The notes under the pieces were generated by a model. It saw only the letters and a program-made list of their open reading frames with translations, ran no database searches and was not told the origin of the DNA. 64,000 bases of DNA from Actinoplanes auranticolor (GTDB lineage: Bacteria > Actinomycetota > Actinomycetes > Mycobacteriales > Micromonosporaceae): the NCBI RefSeq assembly GCF_018332655.1, contig NZ_BOQL01000045.1, positions 1-64,000 on the forward strand, written 5' to 3'. Shown here piece by piece: positions 19,901 to 27,617 of the stretch (position 1 is its first letter; every line of letters starts with the position of its first letter). The position numbers and the translations under genes were made by a program.

Positions 19901-20068
19901 CTGTCGACCTCCGCGGACGATCCCGCGCTGGCCGGGGAGCACGTCGGCGACAAAGCTGTGCCGCTCGGATCGCTGGCCGACGTACGCTCCTCGACCTGCG
20001 CCTGGGACACCAGCCACCTGGCCTGCGTCGCCGCCGAGGACTTCGTCATCCAGCGGTTCGCCGGATAG
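16901..20068 (+). CDS. Hsp70-like ATPase fused to a transmembrane helix and extracellular beta-propeller
   Basis: The 1055-residue protein begins with an Hsp70/actin-fold nucleotide-binding domain (about 12-370): phosphate loops LGVDLGTSHT and FDFGGGTLDIAVV, and the adenosine loop LFLVGGSSRVPLV. There is no recognisable Hsp70 substrate-binding domain. Instead come about 230 Ala/Pro-rich residues including a four-fold 10-residue repeat, a transmembrane helix (about 608-632, FVWIVAAVTAVVLGAA) and a PQQ-like propeller (about 645-1055). With the ATPase in the cytoplasm and the propeller outside, it could pass a surface signal across the membrane. GGAGGAG precedes the ATG. A bidirectional terminator follows. 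Confidence 0.85.
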   Translation: MTDGLAGGGWLLGVDLGTSHTVAMLRRPDGRTRPLLFDGQPLLPSAVYLDTTGRLHVGRDAVRLGQAEPGRLEPNPKRHVDAETVLLGATEVPTVDLLAALLGAVAREAVATAGFLPPAVLTYPAAWGARRREVLTTALARAGWPPATQLLPEPVAAARYFADVLHRPVPVGSALAVFDFGGGTLDIAVVRNEGVTPDGLPRFAVAASGGIDDLGGLDLDAALVEHLGAEMRRNEPAAWTALTEPVTLAQWRARRQFWEDVRGAKEMLSRTALAPVPVPGVEHAAHLTRDEFEAAVGPLLHRGVAEAGSVIRAAGVPPTELAGLFLVGGSSRVPLVARLLHGELGIAPTVLEQPELPVAEGAIIVVASATGDAAAPARDDATVQGDPVGAAAPGGVAGSAVSAGSVGAGAPDDAATPAAPIRAAAVPPITDTMTHPAPTADGDAPRLLGTEAMELTSAGAISTEADAAEATPSQHPAPSAAPPQHPAPSAAPPQHPAPSAAPPQHPAPSAAPPQNPQPGAAVAPPPSKPPTSAAAGGVPGAEPQYAEPVDPWATGEAAAFGNVGGGPVLHPVSGAPVSGAAPSPGAESWLASTHPEPGERAGLPAYKRKFVWIVAAVTAVVLGAAAALVVLLWPGYPALNYEPLADLRRIKPAVPVTSSFSAAALRDGRAYFASVDDTDTLGVVAAAADTGKVAWTSTAAGIAGRWEFFFTVPDAVVAITAADSLTSQRRIVLLGAGDGKKLWDRSIDAYDDVLFAGDRAVLIDRREGRLVGLDVRTGRGLWEKRNPKSEYGQTATQVVPVTTEDDFAGPATSDGVAFAEPFDDDKRIVQIGADDSAQVRDADSGDVVAGPRQSVAQTDDKIIAHDGRLVVAESTNAHRLFAYDLKKLEPKVLYTPPSTNSRLEHLTPCGPDRICLIETTSSDANTAQVVAIDAAEGGVVWRRAVADADDLVAVGEAVLVPQSTSPAQVSLVTADGEIAWTRAGVAARLDAGNVLQFSKALSTSADDPALAGEHVGDKAVPLGSLADVRSSTCAWDTSHLACVAAEDFVIQRFAG
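18320..18439 (+). repeat. Four tandem 30-base units encoding an Ala/Pro repeat
   Basis: Four consecutive 30-base units (18320, 18350, 18380, 18410) encode the decapeptide QHPAPSAAPP inside the linker of the Hsp70-like protein. They differ only at one third position. The near-identity suggests recent expansion and a region likely to vary between strains. Confidence 0.95.
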
Positions 20069-20069
20069 C

Positions 20070-20103
20070 CGAACGGGCGGCCCCCGAGGGGACCGCCCGT
20101 TCG
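20070..20103. terminator. Bidirectional hairpin terminator
   Basis: A perfect 11-base stem (20070-20080 with 20093-20103), extended inside by C/G pairs, lies between the convergent Hsp70-like gene and msiK and can serve both. Confidence 0.85.
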
Positions 20104-20116
20104 CTGACTACCTGCT

Positions 20117-21199
<1,083 letters not shown>

Positions 21200-21300
21200 G
21201 GTGAATCGACTCCTTTTCCACCGGCAGGAACGTGCCGGACGATCCGAGTGGAGGAACAGTGTGGTGAACCACACGCTGGTCACCGTAGGTCTTTTTCCCG
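21200..21300 (-). promoter_or_regulatory. msiK leader with two perfect hairpins
   Basis: On the msiK strand, CCGGCA (21233-21238) pairs with TGCCGG (21221-21226). Further upstream, GTGTGG (21269-21274) pairs with CCACAC (21259-21264) around a TTCA loop. Rfam holds an msiK RNA motif found before actinobacterial msiK genes, and this may be a member. I identify the hairpins directly; motif membership is not tested. Confidence 0.45.
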
Positions 21301-21373
21301 CAACTGCCAAGGCGGGTGCCCGCTAAAGGGCGTTTCGGCCTGTCAGACGGGCAACCGGTATGCTGTTCCCCGC

Positions 21374-21447
21374 GCCCCTGTAGCTCAGTTGGCCAGAGCA
21401 CCTGTCTTGTAAACAGGATGTCGTCGGTTCGATTCCGACCGGGGGCT
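21374..21447 (+). tRNA. tRNA-Thr (anticodon TGT)
   Basis: The full cloverleaf is visible: acceptor stem GCCCCTG with CGGGGGC (one T-G pair), anticodon stem CCTGT/ACAGG with loop CTTGTAA and anticodon TGT at 21408-21410. The T-arm is GTCGG-TTCGATT-CCGAC. The 3' CCA is not encoded. It reads ACA (and other ACN) threonine codons. Confidence 0.97.
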
Positions 21448-21461
21448 CCTAGGGTGGCGCC

Positions 21462-21920
21462 ATGCGCATCGAGCGGGTCGGGGACGTCGCGGCCGTACAC
21501 CTCGCGGCAGCTCTTTTCGACGGGCCGCCGCTGGCGGCCGCGACGGAGAAGTTCCTCGCTCAGCCGGACCACCATCTGCTCTTCGCCTATCTCGGCGACC
21601 GCCCGGTCGGCATGATCTCCGGGGTGGAGACCACCCATCCGGACAAAGGCACCGAAATGTTCGTGTACGAGCTGGGCGTCCTGCCCGACGCCCGGCTGCT
21701 GGGCGTCGGCACGGCGCTGGTCCGGGCGCTGGCCGAGCTGGCCCGCGAGCGCGGCTGTTACGGCATGTGGGTGGCCACCGAGGTCGACAACGAGGCCGCG
21801 CAGGCCACCTACCGCCGGGCGGGCGCCACCGAGCAGACGCCGTTCGTGCTGCTGAACTGGGATCTCACCGCGGGAGACGGGGTGCCGGACCGGACCGGGT
21901 CAGGGCACCAGCCCGCGTAG
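21462..21920 (+). CDS. GNAT acetyltransferase resembling AAC(3)-I
   Basis: This 152-residue single-domain GNAT protein carries the acetyl-CoA loop as LLGVGTALVRAL, after the strand MFVYELGVLPDAR. The local pattern and length resemble the aminoglycoside 3-N-acetyltransferase AAC(3)-I group, but many GNATs share it, so no substrate is claimed. The ATG follows TAGGGT (21450-21455) with a 6-base gap and no Shine-Dalgarno. That -10-like element begins three bases after the tRNA-Thr end, so the two genes are packed together. The last bases overlap the tail of the broken TetR gene on the other strand. Confidence 0.85.
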   Translation: MRIERVGDVAAVHLAAALFDGPPLAAATEKFLAQPDHHLLFAYLGDRPVGMISGVETTHPDKGTEMFVYELGVLPDARLLGVGTALVRALAELARERGCYGMWVATEVDNEAAQATYRRAGATEQTPFVLLNWDLTAGDGVPDRTGSGHQPA

Positions 21921-22380
21921 CACGATGGTCGGGCCGCCGGCGAACTCGTCGTCGGGGCCGACGGTGCCGGCCTGCCGGCCGGTCTCGGCGAGCCGGGGGA
22001 ATCGGGCGAGGCGGCGGTCGCCGCGGTGCCCGGCCCGGCGGGCGGGCCGAGGTGTTCGAGTTGCAGCGCGCCGATGACGTAACTGAGCAGAGCGCGCAGC
22101 GCGATCACCCGGTGGGTGCCGGTAAAGCCGGCCGTGTGCAGGATGCCGACGACCGTCTCGGACCCGGCGGCGTGGTGTCCAGTGGGCGGAGCACCTCTTC
22201 GACGATCAGCGCCTCGAGCTCGTCGCGGTCGGCGACGTAGCGGTAGGCGGCCATCGTGGTCAGGCCCAGCTCCGCGGCGACCGCGCGCATGGTGAGGCCG
22301 GCGAGGCCGGCCCGGTCGATGACGGTCAGGGCGGCCGCGGCGAGCGGTCAATCCGGAGGGCGGCCGCACGGGCCTGCCGG
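21900..22380 (-). pseudogene. Frameshifted TetR-family regulator
   Basis: Reading the minus strand, recognisable TetR pieces follow each other in changing frames. First is RPVRPPSGLTA, then ALTVIDRAGLAG and MRAVAAELGLTTMAAYRYV (helix-turn-helix), then a ligand-domain stretch with RVIALRALLSYVIGAL, and finally a C-terminus with FPRLAETGRQ ending at a TGA (21900-21902). The four pieces lie in frames 1, 0, 1 and 2, so at least three indels are needed, and a stop directly precedes the second piece. The gene is probably decayed; sequencing error is the alternative. Confidence 0.75.
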
Positions 22381-22443
22381 CGGGTTTCCTGATCGCGCCC
22401 GACGGCACGATCATCGCCGCAAGTACGGCCGCCATGTCCACGA

Positions 22444-22929
22444 TCAGTGGTCCGTCGACGAGTTCCTCGCCCTGTCCGAGGGGGGCCAGACGTACGGCAG
22501 GTCGTCCGGGACCTCGCCGAACAGCGGCCGGTAGAACTCCGGGTCCTTGCGGAACAGTGCGGAGCGGTGGCTCAGGTGCAGCGCTTCGTCACCGAGCCAC
22601 GGTGGCAGCTCGCCGGCCGCCGCCAGCTCCGGCTGGGTACGGATCACGGTGATGCCCCGGGCCGCGGCGACGTCCGCTCGCATCGTCGCGGCCGTCGTGT
22701 CGGCGCGGCCGGTGGAGATCCAGACCTCGCACATGTCCAGGCCGTACCGGACGAGGGCCTCCTCGTAGCCGATCCACATCTTCACCGCCGGGTGGTGGCG
22801 CCAGCCGTACGTCGGCAGCGTCAGGCCGCGCAGCACCTGTACGGTCTCCACCCGTTGTTTGCCCAGCCTCTTCCGGTCCAGTGCGCGGGCGCTGGCGAGG
22901 AAGTCCGGGTAGGGAAGGAATGTCTGCAT
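22444..22929 (-). CDS. MSMEG_6728-type conserved protein (pyrimidine-dimer glycosylase-like family)
   Basis: This 161-residue cytoplasmic protein starts MQTFLPYPDFLASARALD and carries RLGKQRVETVQVLRGL, YGWRHHPAVKMWIGYEEAL and LHLSHRSALFRKDPEFYRP. These are hallmarks of a conserved actinobacterial family often annotated as MSMEG_6728 family. It is distantly similar to the pyrimidine-dimer DNA glycosylase (Pyr_excise) group, which suggests but does not prove a nucleic-acid role. GGCGGAAGA precedes the ATG. It stands alone, divergent from the secreted protease. Confidence 0.75.
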   Translation of the reverse strand: MQTFLPYPDFLASARALDRKRLGKQRVETVQVLRGLTLPTYGWRHHPAVKMWIGYEEALVRYGLDMCEVWISTGRADTTAATMRADVAAARGITVIRTQPELAAAGELPPWLGDEALHLSHRSALFRKDPEFYRPLFGEVPDDLPYVWPPSDRARNSSTDH

Positions 22930-23157
22930 CAGAAAGTCTTCCGCCCTTGAAGTCCTGGTTCGAAGCGGGATGTCTTACGGCACAACGGGTTTCGCGCGAC
23001 AGTTCTTCCGCCGGCCGCTTTCCTCTCATGCACAATCTTGAATGTCACGTCCTCGTCACGATGCGTCCTCGCGTAGTGACATCGAAGCGTGTGAACTCCA
23101 CGATCCGCGGAGAGGTGCTCGTACCCCCGGGCGCCCATCTCCTCGGAGGACCCGTAC
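22930..23157. promoter_or_regulatory. Divergent gap with spaced inverted repeat
   Basis: The 228-base gap between the MSMEG_6728-type gene and the secreted protease contains ATGTCAC (23042-23048) and its inverse GTGACAT (23076-23082), 27 bases apart, a possible regulator site. A GGAGG lies close to the protease GTG. I see nothing else assignable. Confidence 0.35.
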
Positions 23158-26100
23158 GTGAGACAACAATCTTCTCGGGGCCGGCGCACACTCACCGCGC
23201 TGCTCGCCTCGGGCGTGGTCGTCGGCGCCGCCGCGCTGAGCGGCCCCGCACCTGCGAATGCCGCACCCCTGCGGGCACCCGCTCCCGCCCCGGTCGCGGA
23301 CCCGGCCACCCCCAAGGACGGCCCGACCGACGAGCTGGACTCGCACGACGCCGAGCTGCTGGCCAAGGCCGAGAGCAACGGCGCCCGTAACGTCACCCTC
23401 ATCATCTCGACCGAGGCCGGCGAGGCGTCCGACGTCGCGGCCGAGGTCAAGAAGCTCGGCGGTACGGTCGCCCAGCGCTACGACAAGGTCGGTTACGTGC
23501 TGGCCTCGGTCCCGACCGCCAAGGTGGTCAGGGCCGCGAAGCTGCCCGGCATCTCCGCCGTGGACCTCGACGAGGTCATCAAGCTCCCGGACCCGGAGGC
23601 GGGCAGCCGCGGTGCCGCCAAGGGTGCCGCGCAGGCCGCGCCCCTTCCCGGCCCGGGCGCCACCACGCCGGCCGCGAACCCGTACATGCCGACGGGCGAG
23701 ATCGGTTCGGTCGCGTTCAAGAAGAAGCACCCGACCTGGGACGGCCGCGGCGTCACGATCGGCATCATGGACTCCGGTGTGGAGCTGGAGCACCCGGCGC
23801 TGCAGAAGACCACCACGGGCGAGCGCAAGATCGTCGACTGGGTGACCGCGACCGACCCGGTGACCGAGGGCGACGCGACCTGGCGCGCGATGGCCACCGA
23901 GGTGGCCGGCCCGTCGTTCACGTACCTCGGCGCGACCTGGACGGCGCCCGCGGGCACCTGGAAGGTCAACCGCTTCACCGAGGCCATCACCGCGGCCAGC
24001 GAGCCGGGCGGTGACGTCAACCGCGACGGTGACACCACCGACGTGTTCGGCATCCTCTACAACGCGGTCACCCACGACATCCGGGTGGACACGAACCAGA
24101 ACCGCAACTTCACCGACGACGCCGTGATGCGGCCGTACCGGGAGAAGTACGACGTCGGCTACTTCGGCACCGACAACCCGGCCACCGCGCTCGCCGAGCG
24201 CATGCCCTTCGTGGTCGAGTACCGCGAGGACGTCGACGCGTCCGTGCTCGGACTCGGCACGGTCGACTACGTCAACATCGGCATCCCGGAGGACGCGCAC
24301 GGTTCGCACGTCGCCGGCATCACCGCCGCCAACGACATGCTCGGCAACACCAACCTGGACGGACAGGCGCCCGGCGCCAAGATCGTCTCCGCGCGGGCCT
24401 GTTCCTGGGGCGGCGGCTGCACCGCGGCCGCGCTGACCACCGGCATGGTCGACCTGGTCGTCAACCGGCGCGTCGACGTCGTCAACATGTCGATCGGCGG
24501 CCTGCCCGCCCTCAACGACGGCAACAACGCCCGCGCCCAGCTGTACGACAAGCTGATCAAGGACTACGGCGTGCAGCTGTTCATCTCGGCCGGCAACTCC
24601 GGCCCGGGTGTGAACACGATCGGCGACCCGTCGGTGGCCACCGACGTCGTCAGCGTGGCCGCCAGCATCAGCAAGGACACCTGGCTGGCCAACTACGGCT
24701 CCGTGGTGAAGAAGGAGAACGCGCTGTTCAACTTCTCCTCGCGCGGCCCCCGCGAGGACGGCGGCTTCAAGCCCAACCTGACCGCGCCGGGCTCGGCCGT
24801 CTCCACCGTCAACACCTGGCTGGACCAGCCGGGCATCCCGGAGGCCGGCTACACCCTGCCGACCGGGTACGCGATGTTCAACGGCACCTCGATGGCCTCC
24901 CCGCAGGCCGCCGGTGGCGCCGCGCTGCTGCTGTCGGCGGCCAAGGCGAACGACCTGGACGTCACCCCGGCCCAGTTGCGCCGGGCGCTCTACACGGCCG
25001 CCGACCCGATCGCGAACGTGTCGGTCGCCGGTCAGGGCAACGGCCTCATGGACGTTCCGGCCACCTGGTCGCTGCTGGCCCGTACGGTCGAGGCGCGCAA
25101 GTACACCTCGTCCGCGCCGGTCTGCACGCCGCTCTCGGCCGGCTTCGCCACCCCGAACCAGGGCACGGGCATCTACAACCGCTGCGCGAGCGGCTCCGGT
25201 GGCCTCAAGGCGGGTCAGTCCAAGACCTACACCGTCAAGGTCACCCGTACGTCGGGCCCGAAGGGCTCGGTCACGCACCGGCTCTCCTGGGTCGGCGACA
25301 AGCGGGCGTTCCGTTCGCAGTCGTCGGTCTCGCTGCCGCTGAACAAGACCGTCAACATCTCCGTGCAGGCGACGCCGGCGGAGGGCCTGAACAGCGCCAT
25401 TCTGAAGGTGGACGACCCGAAGACCTCGGTCACCGACTTCGAGGTGCTCAACACGGTGGTCACCGGCGTGGTGCCGAAGAAGCCGGCGTACGACATGACC
25501 GTCGAGGGTTCGGTCGAGCGCAACTCCTCGAACTCGTACTTCATCACTGTGCCGGAGGGTGCGAGCGCACTGCAGGTCAACCTGTCCGGGATCGCGACCG
25601 GCTCGCAGACGCGCTGGATCGCCATCAACCCGTGGGGCGTTCCGGTCGAGAGCACGGCCAGCACGGCGTGTTACACCAACTTCTCCGACGCCGCCGCCTG
25701 CAAGCCGCAGGAGCGGGCGTACGAGAACCCGATGCCGGGCGTGTGGGAGCTCGAGGTCGAGTCCCGCCGGACGTCGCCGTCGCTGCGTAACCCGTACGAG
25801 CTGACCGCCAAGGTGCAGGGCGTCACGGTGGAGCCGGCGAGGGTCGAGCTGCCCAGCGTCACGGCCGGTGCGGCCACGCCGGTCAGCTGGACGGTCAAGA
25901 ACAACTTCGGCCCGCTGCGGCTGACCGCCACCGGCGGCCCGCTCGGTAGCGCGATCTCGCAGCGGCCGACGATCGAGGACGGGGCCAGCCAGGAGTACAC
26001 GGTCGACGTGCCCGCCGGTGCGCAGCGCCTCGACGTGGCGATCGGCAACGTCAGCGACGCGGCGGCCGACCTGGACCTGACGGTCCTGCTCAACGGCGAG

Positions 26101-26439
26101 CAGGTCGCGCAGGCGGCCGACGGCGACTCGGAGGAGTCGGTGTCGATCCCGAACCCGGCGGCCGGCACGTACACGGTCGTGGTGGACGGCTACGCGGTGC
26201 CCTCGGGCAGCACGCAGTACGACTACCAGGACGTGTTCCTGAGCCCGGCGCTGGGCGCGATGACGGTGCCGGCCACGGTGCTGAACCTCGCGAACGGTGC
26301 CACGGCCACGGTCACCGGCTCGGTGACCGCCACGTCGGCCCCGGCCGCGGGCCGTAGCCTGTTCGGTGAGATGACGCTGATCACGGACGAGGGCGCGGTC
26401 GTCGGCCGCGGCACCGTCTCGATCGGCGCCGTCAACTAA
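23158..26439 (+). CDS. Secreted S8 (subtilisin-like) serine protease
   Basis: The 1093-residue protein has a signal peptide (about 1-38, ending near PANAAPL) and an inhibitor-like propeptide. Its catalytic domain holds Asp in IGIMDSGVE (about 205), His in HGSHVAGI (about 381), Asn in SAGNSGPG and Ser in NGTSMASPQAAG (about 578). The roughly 175-residue insertion between Asp and His is much longer than in subtilisin and recalls tripeptidyl-peptidase II-like members. About 500 further residues form beta-rich domains, probably for substrate or wall binding. A GGAGG ends a few bases before the GTG. It probably digests extracellular protein; the substrate is unknown. Confidence 0.93.
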   Translation: MRQQSSRGRRTLTALLASGVVVGAAALSGPAPANAAPLRAPAPAPVADPATPKDGPTDELDSHDAELLAKAESNGARNVTLIISTEAGEASDVAAEVKKLGGTVAQRYDKVGYVLASVPTAKVVRAAKLPGISAVDLDEVIKLPDPEAGSRGAAKGAAQAAPLPGPGATTPAANPYMPTGEIGSVAFKKKHPTWDGRGVTIGIMDSGVELEHPALQKTTTGERKIVDWVTATDPVTEGDATWRAMATEVAGPSFTYLGATWTAPAGTWKVNRFTEAITAASEPGGDVNRDGDTTDVFGILYNAVTHDIRVDTNQNRNFTDDAVMRPYREKYDVGYFGTDNPATALAERMPFVVEYREDVDASVLGLGTVDYVNIGIPEDAHGSHVAGITAANDMLGNTNLDGQAPGAKIVSARACSWGGGCTAAALTTGMVDLVVNRRVDVVNMSIGGLPALNDGNNARAQLYDKLIKDYGVQLFISAGNSGPGVNTIGDPSVATDVVSVAASISKDTWLANYGSVVKKENALFNFSSRGPREDGGFKPNLTAPGSAVSTVNTWLDQPGIPEAGYTLPTGYAMFNGTSMASPQAAGGAALLLSAAKANDLDVTPAQLRRALYTAADPIANVSVAGQGNGLMDVPATWSLLARTVEARKYTSSAPVCTPLSAGFATPNQGTGIYNRCASGSGGLKAGQSKTYTVKVTRTSGPKGSVTHRLSWVGDKRAFRSQSSVSLPLNKTVNISVQATPAEGLNSAILKVDDPKTSVTDFEVLNTVVTGVVPKKPAYDMTVEGSVERNSSNSYFITVPEGASALQVNLSGIATGSQTRWIAINPWGVPVESTASTACYTNFSDAAACKPQERAYENPMPGVWELEVESRRTSPSLRNPYELTAKVQGVTVEPARVELPSVTAGAATPVSWTVKNNFGPLRLTATGGPLGSAISQRPTIEDGASQEYTVDVPAGAQRLDVAIGNVSDAAADLDLTVLLNGEQVAQAADGDSEESVSIPNPAAGTYTVVVDGYAVPSGSTQYDYQDVFLSPALGAMTVPATVLNLANGATATVTGSVTATSAPAAGRSLFGEMTLITDEGAVVGRGTVSIGAVN

Positions 26440-26448
26440 CCACCACGC

Positions 26449-26488
26449 CACGAGCCCGTCCCCGGCGCTGACCGGGGGCGGGCTCGTG
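26449..26488. terminator. Bidirectional hairpin terminator
   Basis: CACGAGCCCG (26449-26458) pairs with CGGGCTCGTG (26479-26488), and the stem continues inward with CCCC/GGGG. It lies between the convergent protease and secreted-protein genes. Confidence 0.85.
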
Positions 26489-26539
26489 CGTTTTCCGGCT
26501 CGGGCAGTGATCGGGCGCAGGTGCACGGCCAGAGGCGGT

Positions 26540-27499
26540 CTACCGGAAGTCCTCGTCCTCGCCGGCGACCGGCCGGCCACCGTCCGAGAAGGTCCGCTTC
26601 TTGCCACCGGCCTCGTCGTCGACCGGCTCCTCGTGCAGGCGGGGATCGTCGACCGGCTGGTCCGCCGCCGGACCGGCCGCCTGATCGCCACTGCCGTCCT
26701 TGCCCGCCTTGCCGTCCTGGCCGGGCCGGCCGTCGGCCGGGGCCGCCGGAGCCGGGTCGACCAGGGCTGGGTCCACCACGGCCGGGTCGACATCCGTGCC
26801 ACCGGCGGGCATGCCGGTGGGCGCGTCGTCGCCGGTCGCGGGCAGCGTGCGCGGTGCCTCGTTCGCCGGGAGCAGCCCGCCGAGGCCACCGAGCAGCGGT
26901 ACGCCACCGTCGAACAACGCCGACTCGCGGGGCTGCCCGGCCGGTGCCGTCCGGCCGTCCGGGGTGAGCCCGCCACCGAGCAGGCCGCCGCCCAGCAGGT
27001 TGGCCGGGATCAGGTTGCCGAGGGCGCCGGTGCGCGGGCCGCCGCGCGACTGCCCGTCCGCGACGGTGGTCCGGTCACCGTCCACATTGCCGCGGGCGGA
27101 TCCGCCGGTCAGTCCGCTGCCCCGCCCGCCGATCACGGGCAGGTCCGCCGGGGCCGATCCGCGGGCCGGCCGGCGGCCGGCGGGGTCGTCCGCCTCGCGG
27201 GTACGGGTACGGGCCGCACCCTGCGCCGGTCCGCCCGCCGCCGGTCCGGTGAGATCCGCGGAGTTCTGTCCCGGCTTGACACCCATGAGCGGTGAGCCGC
27301 CCAGCGGGCTCGCCAGGTTCAGCCCGCCGGCCGGGTCGAGACCCAGCCCCTGGGCGGCGCCGAGTCCCTGGCCGGCGCTGCCGCTCAGCGAGCCGAGCAG
27401 CCCACCGGCCGGCGCCGGAACCACATCAGCCTGCGCGGGTGCCGCGCCGAGCAGCAGGAAACCGCCGACCACCGCCCCGGCGTAGAACCACTTGCGCAT
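26540..27499 (-). CDS. Secreted Gly/Pro/Asp-rich protein of unknown function
   Basis: The 319 residues start with a clear signal peptide (WFYAGAVVGGFLLLGAAPAQA) and the rest is low complexity. Gly/Leu-rich stretches such as LLGGGLLGGGL are followed by an acidic C-terminal third with VDPAVVDPALVDPAPA. There is no membrane anchor after the signal. An internal LPATG (about residue 228) looks like a sortase motif but is not followed by a hydrophobic segment and charged tail, so sortase anchoring is unlikely. A strong GGAGGATATCG precedes the ATG. No homologous family is recognised; small secreted Gly-rich proteins of this kind are common in sporulating actinomycetes. Confidence 0.75.
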   Translation of the reverse strand: MRKWFYAGAVVGGFLLLGAAPAQADVVPAPAGGLLGSLSGSAGQGLGAAQGLGLDPAGGLNLASPLGGSPLMGVKPGQNSADLTGPAAGGPAQGAARTRTREADDPAGRRPARGSAPADLPVIGGRGSGLTGGSARGNVDGDRTTVADGQSRGGPRTGALGNLIPANLLGGGLLGGGLTPDGRTAPAGQPRESALFDGGVPLLGGLGGLLPANEAPRTLPATGDDAPTGMPAGGTDVDPAVVDPALVDPAPAAPADGRPGQDGKAGKDGSGDQAAGPAADQPVDDPRLHEEPVDDEAGGKKRTFSDGGRPVAGEDEDFR

Positions 27500-27617
27500 C
27501 GATATCCTCCAGCATCAAATCCGACGAAAAGCCTCGGATAGGCCAACGAGTGGCCTGCATGGAGGGTTCGGGGCGCAACGGGTCGAGCAGCGATGATCCA
27601 CTGGCTACGATGCCGCC

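Noticed and set aside
23056..26976. 1306-codon minus-strand open frame opposite the S8 protease
   Set aside because: The opposite strand encodes a protease with signal peptide and full triad; the antisense product is Arg/Gly/Val-rich without any motif.
26540..27499. LPATG sortase motif in the secreted Gly-rich protein
   Set aside because: It lies mid-protein and is not followed by a hydrophobic segment and charged tail, so it does not fit a sortase signal.
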